Shown piece after piece: positions 18,037-27,120 of a stretch of DNA of 64,000 nt. Made by a program: the position numbers and the translations under genes. The stretch comes from Parabacteroides distasonis. Its GTDB lineage: Bacteria > Bacteroidota > Bacteroidia > Bacteroidales > Tannerellaceae. Where the stretch lies: NCBI GenBank assembly GCA_021531385.1, contig JAFBIR010000010.1, positions 1 through 64,000 on the forward strand, given 5' to 3'. Each line of letters opens with the position of its first letter. Positions within the stretch are counted from its first letter, which is position 1. Under the pieces are notes generated by a model. The model was not told the DNA's origin. It ran no database searches and saw only the letters and a program-made list of their open reading frames with translations.

Positions 18037-19287
18037 ATGAATATAAAAGCATTCTTATTCACTTGTTGCGCGGCTTTGTTAGTGACTACTGCGGACGCTA
18101 AACGCCCCGTAAAGATTGTTACTCCCCCTGCTTCGGAACAAACCCAACCCTCTCATCAATTGATGCACCAGCGTGTGTCTGAGTTGATGGCTGACCGTGT
18201 TGGCTTCAAGAAGGATATGACCGATAAGTTAATTGAGATGGAGGAGATGGAGGAGTTGGAGGCCATGGAAGATCTGGAGTTCCCTGCAGACGAGCTTTAT
18301 GGCGAATGGACCAATGACTGGGTCGATCCTTTCCGCGGCAGAAAAATTGATATGCCAGATTCTTGCCGCATCGATTGCTCCACGTTTGTGCTTCCGTTAG
18401 ACACGATGACCTATGTTACCTCGAAGTATGGCCCTCGTCGCCGTCGGATGCATAAAGGTATTGACTTGAAGGTGCAGAAGGGTGATACGATTCGTGCGGC
18501 TTTCTCCGGCAAGATCCGTATTCGAAATTACGAGCGTCGAGGCTATGGTTACTACTTGGTTATACGTCATCCGAATGGTTTAGAGACTGTTTATGGCCAC
18601 CTTTCTAAATTTCTGGTAGAGCGAGATGAGATCGTGAAGGCTGGCCAGCCAATCGGATTGGGAGGCAATACCGGGCGTTCTACCGGCTCCCATCTCCATT
18701 TCGAGACTCGTTTCTTGGGGCAGGCCATTAATCCCGCCGAGATTATTGATTTTGAGAATAGTGCACCACATCAAGATGTTTTCGTCTTCCGTAACGTGAA
18801 GATCAACGGAAGGAAGAGCAATATCTATACCTCTTCGAATAACCAGATGGTCTATCACAGGGTGAAGTCTGGCGATACGTTAGGCAAAATCGCTCGCATG
18901 TATGGTACGAGCGTGAGTGAACTTTGCCGCTTGAATGGCTTGAAAAGTACCTCGACATTGCGCATTGGCCAATCTATCCGTTGTAGTGCGGGAGTAGAGC
19001 CCAGTTCAACGAAGAATGCCACTACTGCAAAGAGCAAGCAACCTGCGAAAACAACAACGAATAAAACCATCACGGTGAAAGCGGATGCTTCTGCTGCGGC
19101 TGTATTGCCGCAAACGACTACGGCTGCTGCGGATGAATCAGCACCAGTCTATCACCGAATTAAATCGGGAGATACATTAAATGCAATTGCGAGACGTTAT
19201 GGCACGACTGTGCAGAAACTTTGTGAGTTGAATGGAATCACAAAGACGACCGTACTTCGTCTGGGACGTACGCTCCGTTGTTCGTAA
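18037..19287 (+). CDS. Exported M23 metallopeptidase with two LysM domains
   Basis: This 416-residue protein has a signal peptide (about residues 1-21), a charged Glu/Met-rich segment near 65-90, an M23 peptidase domain, and two LysM modules. In the peptidase domain the first zinc motif HKGID is at about 138-142, and HLHFE at about 218-222. The LysM repeats (about 270-314 and 370-415) each contain KSGDTL and are separated by a Thr/Ala/Lys-rich linker. It should bind peptidoglycan through LysM and cut peptide cross-links, or act as a hydrolase regulator. The zinc ligands appear intact. The DUF1599 gene follows at 15 bases. Confidence 0.9.
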   Translation: MNIKAFLFTCCAALLVTTADAKRPVKIVTPPASEQTQPSHQLMHQRVSELMADRVGFKKDMTDKLIEMEEMEELEAMEDLEFPADELYGEWTNDWVDPFRGRKIDMPDSCRIDCSTFVLPLDTMTYVTSKYGPRRRRMHKGIDLKVQKGDTIRAAFSGKIRIRNYERRGYGYYLVIRHPNGLETVYGHLSKFLVERDEIVKAGQPIGLGGNTGRSTGSHLHFETRFLGQAINPAEIIDFENSAPHQDVFVFRNVKINGRKSNIYTSSNNQMVYHRVKSGDTLGKIARMYGTSVSELCRLNGLKSTSTLRIGQSIRCSAGVEPSSTKNATTAKSKQPAKTTTNKTITVKADASAAAVLPQTTTAAADESAPVYHRIKSGDTLNAIARRYGTTVQKLCELNGITKTTVLRLGRTLRCS

Positions 19288-19302
19288 ACCCAAAATAGGT
19301 GT

Positions 19303-19872
19303 ATGAAAGAGACGGTTGGACAGGATATGACCACTACCAAAGAGCAATTCGAGCAGGTGATTGCCATTTGCCGAGATCTGTATGCGAAGAAGCTGAAAGA
19401 TTATGGAGCTTCGTGGCGGATCATGCGCCCGCAATCAGTGACTGACCAAATCTTTATTAAAGCCAATCGCATTCGTAGCTTAGAGATCAAAGGGGTCAGT
19501 TTGGTGGGTGAGGGCATTTGTCCGGAGTTCATTGGTATTGTCAACTATGGGGTGATAGGATTGATCCAATTGGCGTTGGGTTTTTCGGATAAGGCCGATC
19601 TTTCAGAAAGTGAGGCGTTAGCCTTGTATGACCAATACATGACTCAAACCAAGGAATTGATGTATGCCAAGAACCATGATTACGATGAGGCTTGGCGCTT
19701 GATGCGGATCAGCTCCTATACAGATCTGATTTTGATGAAGCTCTTCCGCACGAAACAGATCGAAAGCCATCATGGGCAGACATTGGTCTCTGAGGGGATT
19801 GATGCCAACTATATGGATATGATCAACTATGCGCTTTTTGGACTGATCAAGTTAGAGTTCGGTGAAGCCTAA
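19303..19872 (+). CDS. DUF1599 protein with the domain present twice
   Basis: This 189-residue protein is an internal duplication. The first copy (about residues 17-95) reads LYAKKLKDYGASWRIMRP, then IFIKANRIRSLE and YGVIGLIQL. The second (about 110-187) reads LMYAKNHDYDEAWRLMRI, then ILMKLFRTKQIE and YALFGLIKL. I know the family as DUF1599, which I recall being renamed nucleotide modification associated domain 1, so a link to nucleotide or base handling is possible but not shown. It lies between the M23 peptidase and a DoxX-like gene with 6-15 base gaps, probably in one operon with them and tpiA. An alternative start is the ATG nine codons in. Confidence 0.72.
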   Translation: MKETVGQDMTTTKEQFEQVIAICRDLYAKKLKDYGASWRIMRPQSVTDQIFIKANRIRSLEIKGVSLVGEGICPEFIGIVNYGVIGLIQLALGFSDKADLSESEALALYDQYMTQTKELMYAKNHDYDEAWRLMRISSYTDLILMKLFRTKQIESHHGQTLVSEGIDANYMDMINYALFGLIKLEFGEA

Positions 19873-19878
19873 TTTCTC

Positions 19879-21177
19879 ATGAACCGTCCCTCCTTTTCTA
19901 AGATTCTCGTTGAGACATGCCGCTTATTGTTGGGAGCGGTCTTTCTTTTCTCAGGAGCCACTAAGGCGGTAGATCCCCAAGGTGGCGCGATCAAGATCGC
20001 CGATTATTTAGTCGCTTTCGGGTTAGACTCCTTCAAGGAGCTCTCCCTTTTTTTCGCTTTTAATCTTTCCGCCGTTGAGTTTGCCTTAGGCGTTACTTTG
20101 CTTTTGGGCGTGTATCGGCGTTATGCCGCATGGTTGACCCTGTTGATGATGTGCTTTATGACCCCGTTAACGCTCTATCTGGCCCTGTTTGATCCGGTAT
20201 CGGATTGTGGTTGCTTTGGGGAGGCACTGTTGTTGACCAATTGGCAAACCTTCTTCAAGAATATTGTTTTATTGGCGGCGGCCTGTTGTCTTTGGCGTTA
20301 CAACCAATGTTTGGTGCGCGGTTTTTCCCGCCAAGCCTATTGGTTCGTGCCACTGTGGTCTTATCTCTTTATTTGTGGTTTTGCCTACCATAATTATATG
20401 CATCTGCCGATCTTGGATTTCCGTCCTTATAAAATGGGTGTGAATATCCAAGCGGAGCGGACGATTCCGGAAGATGCGCCACAGGATGAATATCGCTATT
20501 CCTTTATCTATGAAAAAGAGGGCGTGCGGAAAGAGTTTGGTTTGGAGGATGCCCCCGCAGGCGATAGCGCCTGGACTTTTGTGGAGTCACGTACCGAACT
20601 TGTGAAGCAGGGCTATGTGCCTCCGATTCACGACTTCGTGATTCATACCATGGAGGGAGAGGAGGTGACGGATCAACTGTTAGACGATCCCCGGCCATCG
20701 TTTTTATTGATCGCTCCCCATTTGGCGGAGGCGGATGATGAGCATATCGACGAAATCAATGATGCGTATGATTATAGCTTGGAGCATGACATGCTTTTTT
20801 ATTGTGTGACCGCCTCCACGGAGGAGGAGATTGCGGAATGGGAGGATCGAACCGGAGCGGAATACCCTTATCTCCGGGCGGATGATACTTTGTTGAAGAC
20901 CATGATTCGTTCCAACCCTGGATTGATCTTGCTGCGGCAAGGCACGATTTTGATGAAATGGCATAGCAATGATATACCTGCAGAGGAGCAATGGCCGGAG
21001 AAGATTGCCTCTTATTTGGATGAAAATCGAGACCCGAAAGCGCAAGAAGAGGGGCGACTTATAACCAACTTATTGACTTTTACCGTACCTTTGTCGCTGA
21101 TTTGGCTCTATGACCTGTTGCGTCATCGCATCCGTCGCAAGAAGCGTCAACGGACGAATGGCAAAGAGACTGAATAG
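19879..21177 (+). CDS. BT_3928-type protein with DoxX-like membrane domain
   Basis: This 432-residue protein starts with four membrane segments (about residues 10-150) that look like a DoxX/MauE domain, with the DCGCFGEALLL motif near residue 112 containing two cysteines. A fifth segment near 150-170 leads to a large soluble domain (about 180-390) and a last membrane helix (about 395-413) with an Arg/Lys-rich tail. The soluble part lacks an obvious CxxC pair. Bacteroidales annotate this as the BT_3928 family; a role in a redox or electron-transfer process is only suggested by the DoxX-like part. It sits six bases after the DUF1599 gene. Confidence 0.75.
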   Translation: MNRPSFSKILVETCRLLLGAVFLFSGATKAVDPQGGAIKIADYLVAFGLDSFKELSLFFAFNLSAVEFALGVTLLLGVYRRYAAWLTLLMMCFMTPLTLYLALFDPVSDCGCFGEALLLTNWQTFFKNIVLLAAACCLWRYNQCLVRGFSRQAYWFVPLWSYLFICGFAYHNYMHLPILDFRPYKMGVNIQAERTIPEDAPQDEYRYSFIYEKEGVRKEFGLEDAPAGDSAWTFVESRTELVKQGYVPPIHDFVIHTMEGEEVTDQLLDDPRPSFLLIAPHLAEADDEHIDEINDAYDYSLEHDMLFYCVTASTEEEIAEWEDRTGAEYPYLRADDTLLKTMIRSNPGLILLRQGTILMKWHSNDIPAEEQWPEKIASYLDENRDPKAQEEGRLITNLLTFTVPLSLIWLYDLLRHRIRRKKRQRTNGKETE

Positions 21178-21209
21178 TTATAGTATTTACATATTTAAAT
21201 TATTAAGTT

Positions 21210-21971
21210 ATGAGAAAGAATATTGTTGCAGGAAACTGGAAAATGAACACCACCCTGGCTGAGGGTTTGGCTTTGGCAAAAGGCTTGAACGAGGCTTTGA
21301 AGGATAAGACTACCAATTGTGACGTGATCATCGGTACTCCGTTCACTCACTTGGCAAGCGTTGCCGCTGCGATCGATACAAACAAGATCGGTGTAGCTGC
21401 TGAGAACTGCGCAGACAAGGAGAAGGGTGCTTTCACAGGTGAGGTTTCTGCCGCTATGGTGGCTTCAACAGGTGCTAAGTATGTGATCTTGGGTCACTCA
21501 GAGCGTCGTGCTTACTATCATGAGACTCCGGAGATCTTGAAGACGAAGGTAGAGTTGGCTTTGGCTAACGGTTTGACTCCGATCTTCTGTATCGGTGAGG
21601 TTTTGGCTGAGCGTGAGGCAGGCAAGCACTTCGAGGTAGTTGACGCACAGATCGAGGGTTCTTTGTTTAACCTCTCTGCAGAGGACTTTGGAAAGATCAT
21701 CTTGGCTTACGAGCCGGTTTGGGCTATTGGTACTGGTAAGACAGCTACGGCTGATCAGGCAGAGGAGATCCACGCACATATCCGCGCTACTTTGGCCGCT
21801 AAGTATGGCAATGAGGTAGCTGAGAACTGCACAATCCTTTACGGTGGTAGCTGCAACGGTGGCAATGCGAAGGAGTTGTTTGCTAAGCCGAACGTAGATG
21901 GTGGTTTGATCGGTGGTGCATCTTTGGCTGTCGAGAAGTTCATGCCGATCATCGAGGCTTTCGATAAGTAA
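21210..21971 (+). CDS. tpiA: Triose-phosphate isomerase
   Basis: This 253-residue TIM-barrel enzyme interconverts glyceraldehyde 3-phosphate and dihydroxyacetone phosphate in glycolysis. All catalytic residues are visible: Asn/Lys in GNWKMN (residues 7-12), His in ILGHSERR (about 97), and Glu in [11 protein letters not shown] (about 170), and the phosphate-binding GGSCNGGNA near the end. Codon use is strongly restricted compared with its neighbours, as expected for a highly expressed glycolytic gene. It is 32 bases after the BT_3928-type gene. Confidence 0.97.
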   Translation: MRKNIVAGNWKMNTTLAEGLALAKGLNEALKDKTTNCDVIIGTPFTHLASVAAAIDTNKIGVAAENCADKEKGAFTGEVSAAMVASTGAKYVILGHSERRAYYHETPEILKTKVELALANGLTPIFCIGEVLAEREAGKHFEVVDAQIEGSLFNLSAEDFGKIILAYEPVWAIGTGKTATADQAEEIHAHIRATLAAKYGNEVAENCTILYGGSCNGGNAKELFAKPNVDGGLIGGASLAVEKFMPIIEAFDK

Positions 21972-22043
21972 TTAGGTATTCAACATAAAGCAGAAGGGAA
22001 TGTGCCGCTGGTGCATTCCCTTTACTTAAACACAGACTCAGAC

Positions 22044-22541
22044 ATGAAGAAATTTCCTTGTATCTGCTTCCTTTTTTGCTTGTGCTGCTCAGGAGTGCTT
22101 TGGGGGCAAACCGTCACTCGCTCGACAATCTTTGATGCGTTGAGTCGGCAAGGTGTGGGCGAAGGAGAGGTGATTGTGCATCAATCCGCTGCGATCGAGC
22201 GGATGATTGGTGAACGAATGGCCGGTGTGAATGTAGAGACGACTGACAGCGTGGTCTATTTAAAGATACAGGGCTATCGTACGCAGGTATTCTCAGGGAA
22301 TAACCAACGTGCTTCTAAGGATGAGGCGTTCAGCAAGGAAAAAGAGATCAAGGAGCTGTTTCCAGATGTGCCTACTTATGTTTCCTACAATGCTCCCTTC
22401 TGGAAATTGCGTGTGGGTGATTTCCGTTCGCATGAGGAGGCTTATCACATGATGCGGCAGTTGATGGCCGCTTTCCCAAAATATGGCAAGGAGATGTATA
22501 TCGTACGAGAAGAGATAAAAATACCCCTAAACGAAGAGTAA
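22044..22541 (+). CDS. Exported SPOR-domain protein
   Basis: I place the start at 22044 (165 residues), where a signal peptide rich in Cys and Leu begins ([17 protein letters not shown]); an in-frame ATG at 22002 would add 14 residues ahead of it. A SPOR-like domain covers about residues 70-155, with YRTQVFSGN, then [19 protein letters not shown] domains bind denuded glycan strands at division sites. The protein probably acts in the periplasm or is outer-membrane linked. It ends three bases before folE. Confidence 0.8.
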   Translation: MKKFPCICFLFCLCCSGVLWGQTVTRSTIFDALSRQGVGEGEVIVHQSAAIERMIGERMAGVNVETTDSVVYLKIQGYRTQVFSGNNQRASKDEAFSKEKEIKELFPDVPTYVSYNAPFWKLRVGDFRSHEEAYHMMRQLMAAFPKYGKEMYIVREEIKIPLNEE

Positions 22542-22543
22542 GG

Positions 22544-23131
22544 ATGGAAGTGAACGAAGAGATGCTGCAAGCGCGTCAAGCGTTGGCTGCACATTATAAG
22601 GATATTTTAGGGTTGTTGGGTGAGGATGCTAACCGTGAAGGTTTGGTGAAGACACCCGAACGTGTGGCCAAAGCCATGCAGTTTCTGACTAAGGGCTATC
22701 ATGAGGATCCCGAAGCGGTTTTACGTTCTGCCATGTTCCAAGAGGAGGATTACAAGCAGATGGTGATTGTCAAAGACATTGATTTCTTCTCGCTCTGCGA
22801 GCATCACATGTTGCCTTTCTTTGGCAAGGCGCACGTGGCCTATATCCCCAAGAAATACATCACGGGGTTGAGTAAGATTCCTCGGGTGGTAGATATTTTC
22901 GCACGACGTTTGCAGATCCAGGAGCGTTTGACCATGCAGATCAAGGATTGCATCCAGAAGACACTGGATCCGTTAGGCGTGATGGTGGTGATCGAGGCAC
23001 AACACATGTGTATGCAGATGAGAGGTGTGGAGAAACAAAATTCCTTGACTACGACCTCTGATTTCACCGGTTTCTTCCAGCAAGCGAAGACGCGCGAGGA
23101 GTTCATGAACCTGATCAAGCGCAATCGTTGA
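22544..23131 (+). CDS. folE: GTP cyclohydrolase I
   Basis: This 195-residue enzyme converts GTP to dihydroneopterin triphosphate, the first step of folate synthesis. The zinc-binding Cys/His of [12 protein letters not shown] (about residues 84-95) and the later Cys in [12 protein letters not shown] (about 155) are present, as is TPERVAKAM near 45. Length is typical of the short bacterial form. It follows the SPOR gene by two bases; folP is at 8.2 kb in this window. Confidence 0.96.
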   Translation: MEVNEEMLQARQALAAHYKDILGLLGEDANREGLVKTPERVAKAMQFLTKGYHEDPEAVLRSAMFQEEDYKQMVIVKDIDFFSLCEHHMLPFFGKAHVAYIPKKYITGLSKIPRVVDIFARRLQIQERLTMQIKDCIQKTLDPLGVMVVIEAQHMCMQMRGVEKQNSLTTTSDFTGFFQQAKTREEFMNLIKRNR

Positions 23132-23247
23132 TCACCGGGTATGCGATCTTTCAGGAAAGGAGTGTTAACGATTGACGTTATACGAAACAAATCCTCGCTA
23201 CGTTGTTTATAAGGAAAAGAGCAATATAAAAGAAAAACGAGCAAGGA

Positions 23248-24798
23248 ATGGCAGTAAAGATTGATAAGGTACTTTGGGCGGATGATGAGATCGACCTCTT
23301 GAAACCGCATATCCTTTTTTTGCAAGATAAGGGCTACGAGGTGGTGCCTGTAGTCAGTGGGCAGGATGCGATCGACTGTTGCAAGGAGCAGTCGTTTGAC
23401 ATCATCTTCCTGGATGAGAATATGCCCGGCTTGACAGGCCTGGAGACTCTTTCGTTGATCAAGGAGATCGATCCGAATGTGCCTGTGGTGATGGTGACTA
23501 AGAGCGAGGAGGAGAGCATCATGAACCAAGCGATTGGCAACAAGATCGCCGATTACCTCATCAAGCCGGTCAATCCCAATCAACTGCTGCTGTCCATCAA
23601 GAAAAACGTACATAAGAATGTCATTATCTCCGAGACCACTACCGTCGGCTATCAACAGGAGTTTGGGCGTATCGGTATGCAGATCAATGACTCATTGACC
23701 ACCGAAGATTGGATGGAGGTTTATAAGAAATTGATCTATTGGGAACTGGAGTTAGAGAGTAGCCAAGTAGCGATGACCGACATGCTGCGGATGCAGAAGC
23801 AAGAGGCTAATCGTGCGTTTGCAAAGTTTGTCAAACGCAACTATATCGACTGGATTCAGCACCCGGAGAATCGTCCGCTGATGAGCCCTGACCTTTTCAA
23901 GAAGCGCATCTTCCCTTTGCTCGATCAGGAGGAGAAGATCTTTTTTATCTTGATTGATAACTTCCGATTAGATCAATGGCGAGTAGTAAAAGATCTGCTG
24001 GCTGAATACTTTACCTTTGATGAGAGTCTTTATTACAGTATTCTCCCGACCGCTACACAGTATGCCCGTAATGCCATCTTCTCGGGGTTGATGCCGTTGC
24101 AGATTGAGCAATTGTTTCCCGATTTATGGGTGGATGAGGAGAGCGAGGAGGGGAAGAACCTGAATGAGGCTCCGTTGATCCAGACACAGATCAATCGCTT
24201 CCGTAAGAATTATACATTCTCCTATAATAAGGTGCACGATTCCCAATATGGTGAGAAGCTGTTGGGCATGATTCCCTCATTGATGCGCAATCAATTGAAT
24301 GTAATTGTGCTGAATTTTGTGGATATGCTGTCGCATGCCCGTACGGAGAGCAAGATGATTCGTGAGCTGGCACAGAGTGAGGCCGCTTACCGTAGCTTGA
24401 CCCGCTCATGGTTCCAACATTCCACCACCTTGGAGCTGTTTAAGCGTATCGCCCAACGAGGTGCCAAGGTAATCTTGACCACTGATCATGGTACGATGCG
24501 GGTGAATGATCCGTTGAAGGTGGTAGGCGATAAGAATACCAACACCAACTTACGTTATAAATTAGGGAAGAACCTCAACTATAATCCCAAGGAGGTGTTT
24601 GAGATTCGTGAGCCGCAGAAGGTAGGTTTGCCAGCTCCCAATTTGAGCTCAAAATATATCTTTGCCACGGGAGAGGATTTCTTCGCTTATCCCAATAACT
24701 ACAACTATTACGTCTCTTACTATCGCAATACCTTCCAGCATGGCGGTATCTCGATGGAGGAGATGTTGATTCCCTTTATTACCCTCAATCCGAAATAA
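23248..24798 (+). CDS. porX: T9SS response regulator PorX
   Basis: This 516-residue protein joins a receiver domain (residues about 5-125; phosphorylation site Asp56 in [10 protein letters not shown], with KPVNPNQL near the end) to a PglZ-type domain of the alkaline phosphatase superfamily (about 220-500; [21 protein letters not shown], and TTDHGTMRV). This layout is PorX, which together with the kinase PorY controls type IX secretion genes in Porphyromonas. The metal-binding residues of the PglZ domain appear present. PorW is also in this window; PorY is not. The tsaE gene follows at 17 bases. Confidence 0.92.
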   Translation: MAVKIDKVLWADDEIDLLKPHILFLQDKGYEVVPVVSGQDAIDCCKEQSFDIIFLDENMPGLTGLETLSLIKEIDPNVPVVMVTKSEEESIMNQAIGNKIADYLIKPVNPNQLLLSIKKNVHKNVIISETTTVGYQQEFGRIGMQINDSLTTEDWMEVYKKLIYWELELESSQVAMTDMLRMQKQEANRAFAKFVKRNYIDWIQHPENRPLMSPDLFKKRIFPLLDQEEKIFFILIDNFRLDQWRVVKDLLAEYFTFDESLYYSILPTATQYARNAIFSGLMPLQIEQLFPDLWVDEESEEGKNLNEAPLIQTQINRFRKNYTFSYNKVHDSQYGEKLLGMIPSLMRNQLNVIVLNFVDMLSHARTESKMIRELAQSEAAYRSLTRSWFQHSTTLELFKRIAQRGAKVILTTDHGTMRVNDPLKVVGDKNTNTNLRYKLGKNLNYNPKEVFEIREPQKVGLPAPNLSSKYIFATGEDFFAYPNNYNYYVSYYRNTFQHGGISMEEMLIPFITLNPK

Positions 24799-24815
24799 AA
24801 ATACGAACAGACTAT

Positions 24816-25235
24816 ATGCAAACTATTCAAATTAAGAGTTTAGAGACGATCCGTGAGGCAGCGAAGGAGTTTATCGCTGGCATGGACGATCGTACCGTGT
24901 TTGCTTTCTATGGCCCGATGGGAGCCGGAAAGACGACGTTTATCAAAGCGATCTGCGAGGAGTTAGGCGTTGAGGATGTGATCAACAGCCCGACGTTCGC
25001 CATCATCAATGAGTATCGGAGTGATACGACTGGCGAGCTAATCTACCATTTCGATTTCTATCGCATCAACAAGCTGAGCGAGGCGGAAGATATTGGCACG
25101 GAAGATTATTTCTATAGTGGAGCGCTCTGTTTCATCGAATGGCCGGAAAAGGTGGATGATCTATTGCCTGGTGATGTGGTGAACGTGCGTATCGCCGAGA
25201 ATGCTGATGGCTCACGAACTGTAGTCGTTGAGTAA
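24816..25235 (+). CDS. tsaE: tRNA threonylcarbamoyladenosine biosynthesis ATPase
   Basis: This 139-residue P-loop ATPase works with TsaB, TsaC and TsaD to make the t6A modification at position 37 of tRNAs reading ANN codons. Walker A is [10 protein letters not shown] (about residues 33-42), followed by [10 protein letters not shown] (64-73), the HFDFYR motif near 89, and FIEWPEKV near 113. Length is normal. The gene lies between porX and a small membrane protein gene starting three bases after its stop. Confidence 0.93.
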   Translation: MQTIQIKSLETIREAAKEFIAGMDDRTVFAFYGPMGAGKTTFIKAICEELGVEDVINSPTFAIINEYRSDTTGELIYHFDFYRINKLSEAEDIGTEDYFYSGALCFIEWPEKVDDLLPGDVVNVRIAENADGSRTVVVE

Positions 25236-25238
25236 GTC

Positions 25239-25451
25239 ATGGCACCTTCGGAGTATTTCATTTTCGCCCTCTTTATCGGCTTGGGGCTTTTCTCTGTGGT
25301 CGCCGCAGTGATGAATCTGGAGTGGTATTTTCAGACGAGCGCCGCGCAAACCTTCGTTAGATGGTTAGGTCGTACGGGGGCTCGTCTTTTTTATGTTCTG
25401 CTGGGAATAGGATTAATGGCATGCGGTGTGTTGGCTATTCTCTATTATTAG
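25239..25451 (+). CDS. Small two-helix membrane protein, Imm17-like
   Basis: This 70-residue protein has two membrane helices (about residues 5-25 and 47-68). The second half of the loop reads VRWLGRTGARLFYVLLGIGL, and the first helix is followed by LEWYF. This matches my memory of Bacteroidetes proteins named immunity 17 family (two helices with a GRxxARxFY segment), but no toxin gene is adjacent, so an immunity role is not supported by context. It starts three bases after tsaE and is probably read with it. Confidence 0.55.
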   Translation: MAPSEYFIFALFIGLGLFSVVAAVMNLEWYFQTSAAQTFVRWLGRTGARLFYVLLGIGLMACGVLAILYY

Positions 25452-25512
25452 TGTGAAATTGTCATTGTAAAGGGGTGTTTGCTGTGAATTTCAAGTAAAA
25501 TCTGGATTTATA

Positions 25513-25543
25513 TTTGCAGAATCAAAGTTTTCTGTTACATTTG
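25513..25543 (+). promoter_or_regulatory. Promoter of the beta-eliminating lyase gene
   Basis: TTTG (25513-25516), exactly 19 bases, then TACATTTG (25536-25543): a close match to the Bacteroidetes sigma-ABfr consensus. It gives a leader of roughly 55 bases. Confidence 0.7.
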
Positions 25544-25605
25544 CTGCCCGAAAAAATAGTTAATGGCAAACTCATATATACAATAATATTTAGATACCAA
25601 GGAAA

Positions 25606-27057
25606 ATGTCAGAAGTAAAATTCTATTGTAAAGACCAGCAGGTACCTTTGGAAATGCACAAGGTACGTGTCGTACAGAAATTGTTCTTACCCACAGTGGA
25701 AGAGCGTGTAGCCAAAATGAACGCCGCAGGAAACAACACCTTCTTGCTCCAGAACAAAGACGTTTTCATGGATATGTTGACCGACTCAGGTGTCAACGCC
25801 ATGTCAGACAACCAGATGGCTGCCATGATGCAGGCCGATGATTCATACGCAGGTTCAGAGACTTGTAATCGTTTGTTGAAATCGTTGGAGGATGTCTTCG
25901 GTACGAAGTATTTCTTGCCAGCTCACCAAGGTCGTGCTTGTGAGAACATCTTGGCGGAGGCATTTGTTAGACCGGGTGATGTGATCCCGATGAACTTCCA
26001 CTTCACGACGACGAAGGCGCATATCACCCGTTTGGGTGGTCGTGTGGAGGAGCTGGTTTGCCTCTCCGGATTGGATCCCCGCAATACAGATCCTTTCAAG
26101 GGTAACTTCGATATTCCTCGTTTGGAGGCATTGATCAAAGAGGTAGGTCCTGAGCACATTCCGTTCGTGCGTATCGAGGCCGGTACGAACTTGATCGGTG
26201 GTCAGCCGCTGTCGTTGGAGAACATGCTGCAGGTAGCGGCGCTGTGTAAGCAATACGGCATCCTTTCCGTGTTAGACGCTTCCCTTTTGCAGGATAACCT
26301 CTACTTCATCAAGGTGCGTGAGGCCGCTTGCAAGGATATGACGATCCGTGAGATCACCCGTAAGTTGGCGGATGCCATGGATTTGATCTACTTCTCCGCC
26401 CGCAAGTTAGGTTTCGCACGTGGTGGCGGTATCATCTCCAACAACGAGAAGTTGATCTTGAAGATGAAGGAGTTCATCCCCTTGTTCGAGGGTTTCTTGA
26501 CCTACGGTGGTATGGAGGTTCGCTCTATGGAGGCGATCGCTGTCGGCTTGCAAGAGACGATGGATGAGGAGATCATCTGCCAGGGCCCGATCTTTATTGA
26601 GCAATTGGTGAAGGAGCTGGACGCTTACGGCGTGCCGATGATTCTGCCTGCCGGTGGCTTGGGTGCGCACATCAATGCTTCTGAGTTCTTGGAGGGTATG
26701 CCGCACGATCAATATCCTGCCGGTGCATTGGCTGCTGCGCTGTATATCGCTGGTGGTATCCGTGGTATGGAGCGTGGTACGATCTCTGAGCAACGCAACG
26801 AGGATGGCACGGAGCGTTATGCCGAGTTGGAGCTGTTGCGTTTGGCTTGCCCCCGCCGTGTCTTCACCTTGTCGCAAATCAAGTATTGCGCAGACCGTGT
26901 GAAGTGGTTGTATGACAACCGCAAGTTGATCGGTGGTTTGAAATGGGAGGATGAGCCTGCTGTGCTGCGCTTCTTCTTCGGCCGCTTGAAACCACTGGGC
27001 GATTGGCAAGAGAAGCTGGCCGCTAAGTTCAGAGCTGATTTTGGCGATAGTTTATAA
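25606..27057 (+). CDS. Divergent tryptophanase/tyrosine phenol-lyase family enzyme
   Basis: This 483-residue PLP enzyme belongs to the beta-eliminating lyase family. Retained family positions include Tyr81 (DDSYAGSE), the AHQGR loop (106-110), Asn195 (GTNLIGGQP), Asp224, the PLP lysine Lys267 (FSARKLG) and Arg412 (LRLACPRR). Like tyrosine phenol-lyase it has TTT at 134-136 and Arg390 in MERG, which differ in tryptophanase. However, the arginine near the PLP O3' (Arg217 of Citrobacter tyrosine phenol-lyase) aligns with Leu227, the conserved His in GGHAxF aligns with Leu352, and the KKD around the lysine is RKL. Substrate and product therefore cannot be assumed to be tryptophan and indole or tyrosine and phenol. 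It is also longer than the usual 460 residues by a C-terminal tail. The gene is alone with its own promoter and terminator. Confidence 0.8.
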   Translation: MSEVKFYCKDQQVPLEMHKVRVVQKLFLPTVEERVAKMNAAGNNTFLLQNKDVFMDMLTDSGVNAMSDNQMAAMMQADDSYAGSETCNRLLKSLEDVFGTKYFLPAHQGRACENILAEAFVRPGDVIPMNFHFTTTKAHITRLGGRVEELVCLSGLDPRNTDPFKGNFDIPRLEALIKEVGPEHIPFVRIEAGTNLIGGQPLSLENMLQVAALCKQYGILSVLDASLLQDNLYFIKVREAACKDMTIREITRKLADAMDLIYFSARKLGFARGGGIISNNEKLILKMKEFIPLFEGFLTYGGMEVRSMEAIAVGLQETMDEEIICQGPIFIEQLVKELDAYGVPMILPAGGLGAHINASEFLEGMPHDQYPAGALAAALYIAGGIRGMERGTISEQRNEDGTERYAELELLRLACPRRVFTLSQIKYCADRVKWLYDNRKLIGGLKWEDEPAVLRFFFGRLKPLGDWQEKLAAKFRADFGDSL

Positions 27058-27071
27058 TCCGATACGAATCC

Positions 27072-27108
27072 GAAGGGCGGCAGGTGTCGCCCTTCTTTTC
27101 TGTTTTTA
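27072..27108 (+). terminator. Terminator after the lyase gene
   Basis: GAAGGGCG (27072-27079) pairs with CGCCCTTC (27088-27095), followed by TTTTCTGTTTTT. Confidence 0.8.
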
Positions 27109-27120
27109 TTCTACATAGTT

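Noticed and set aside
22840-23655. 271-codon minus-strand frame across folE and porX
   Set aside because: It crosses two well-supported genes on the opposite strand and the 116-base gap between them, with no recognisable domain.
25606-27057. Plain annotation as tryptophanase (tnaA)
   Set aside because: The residues that distinguish tryptophanase are absent, and conserved positions shared by tryptophanase and tyrosine phenol-lyase are replaced, so the symbol would overstate what is known.
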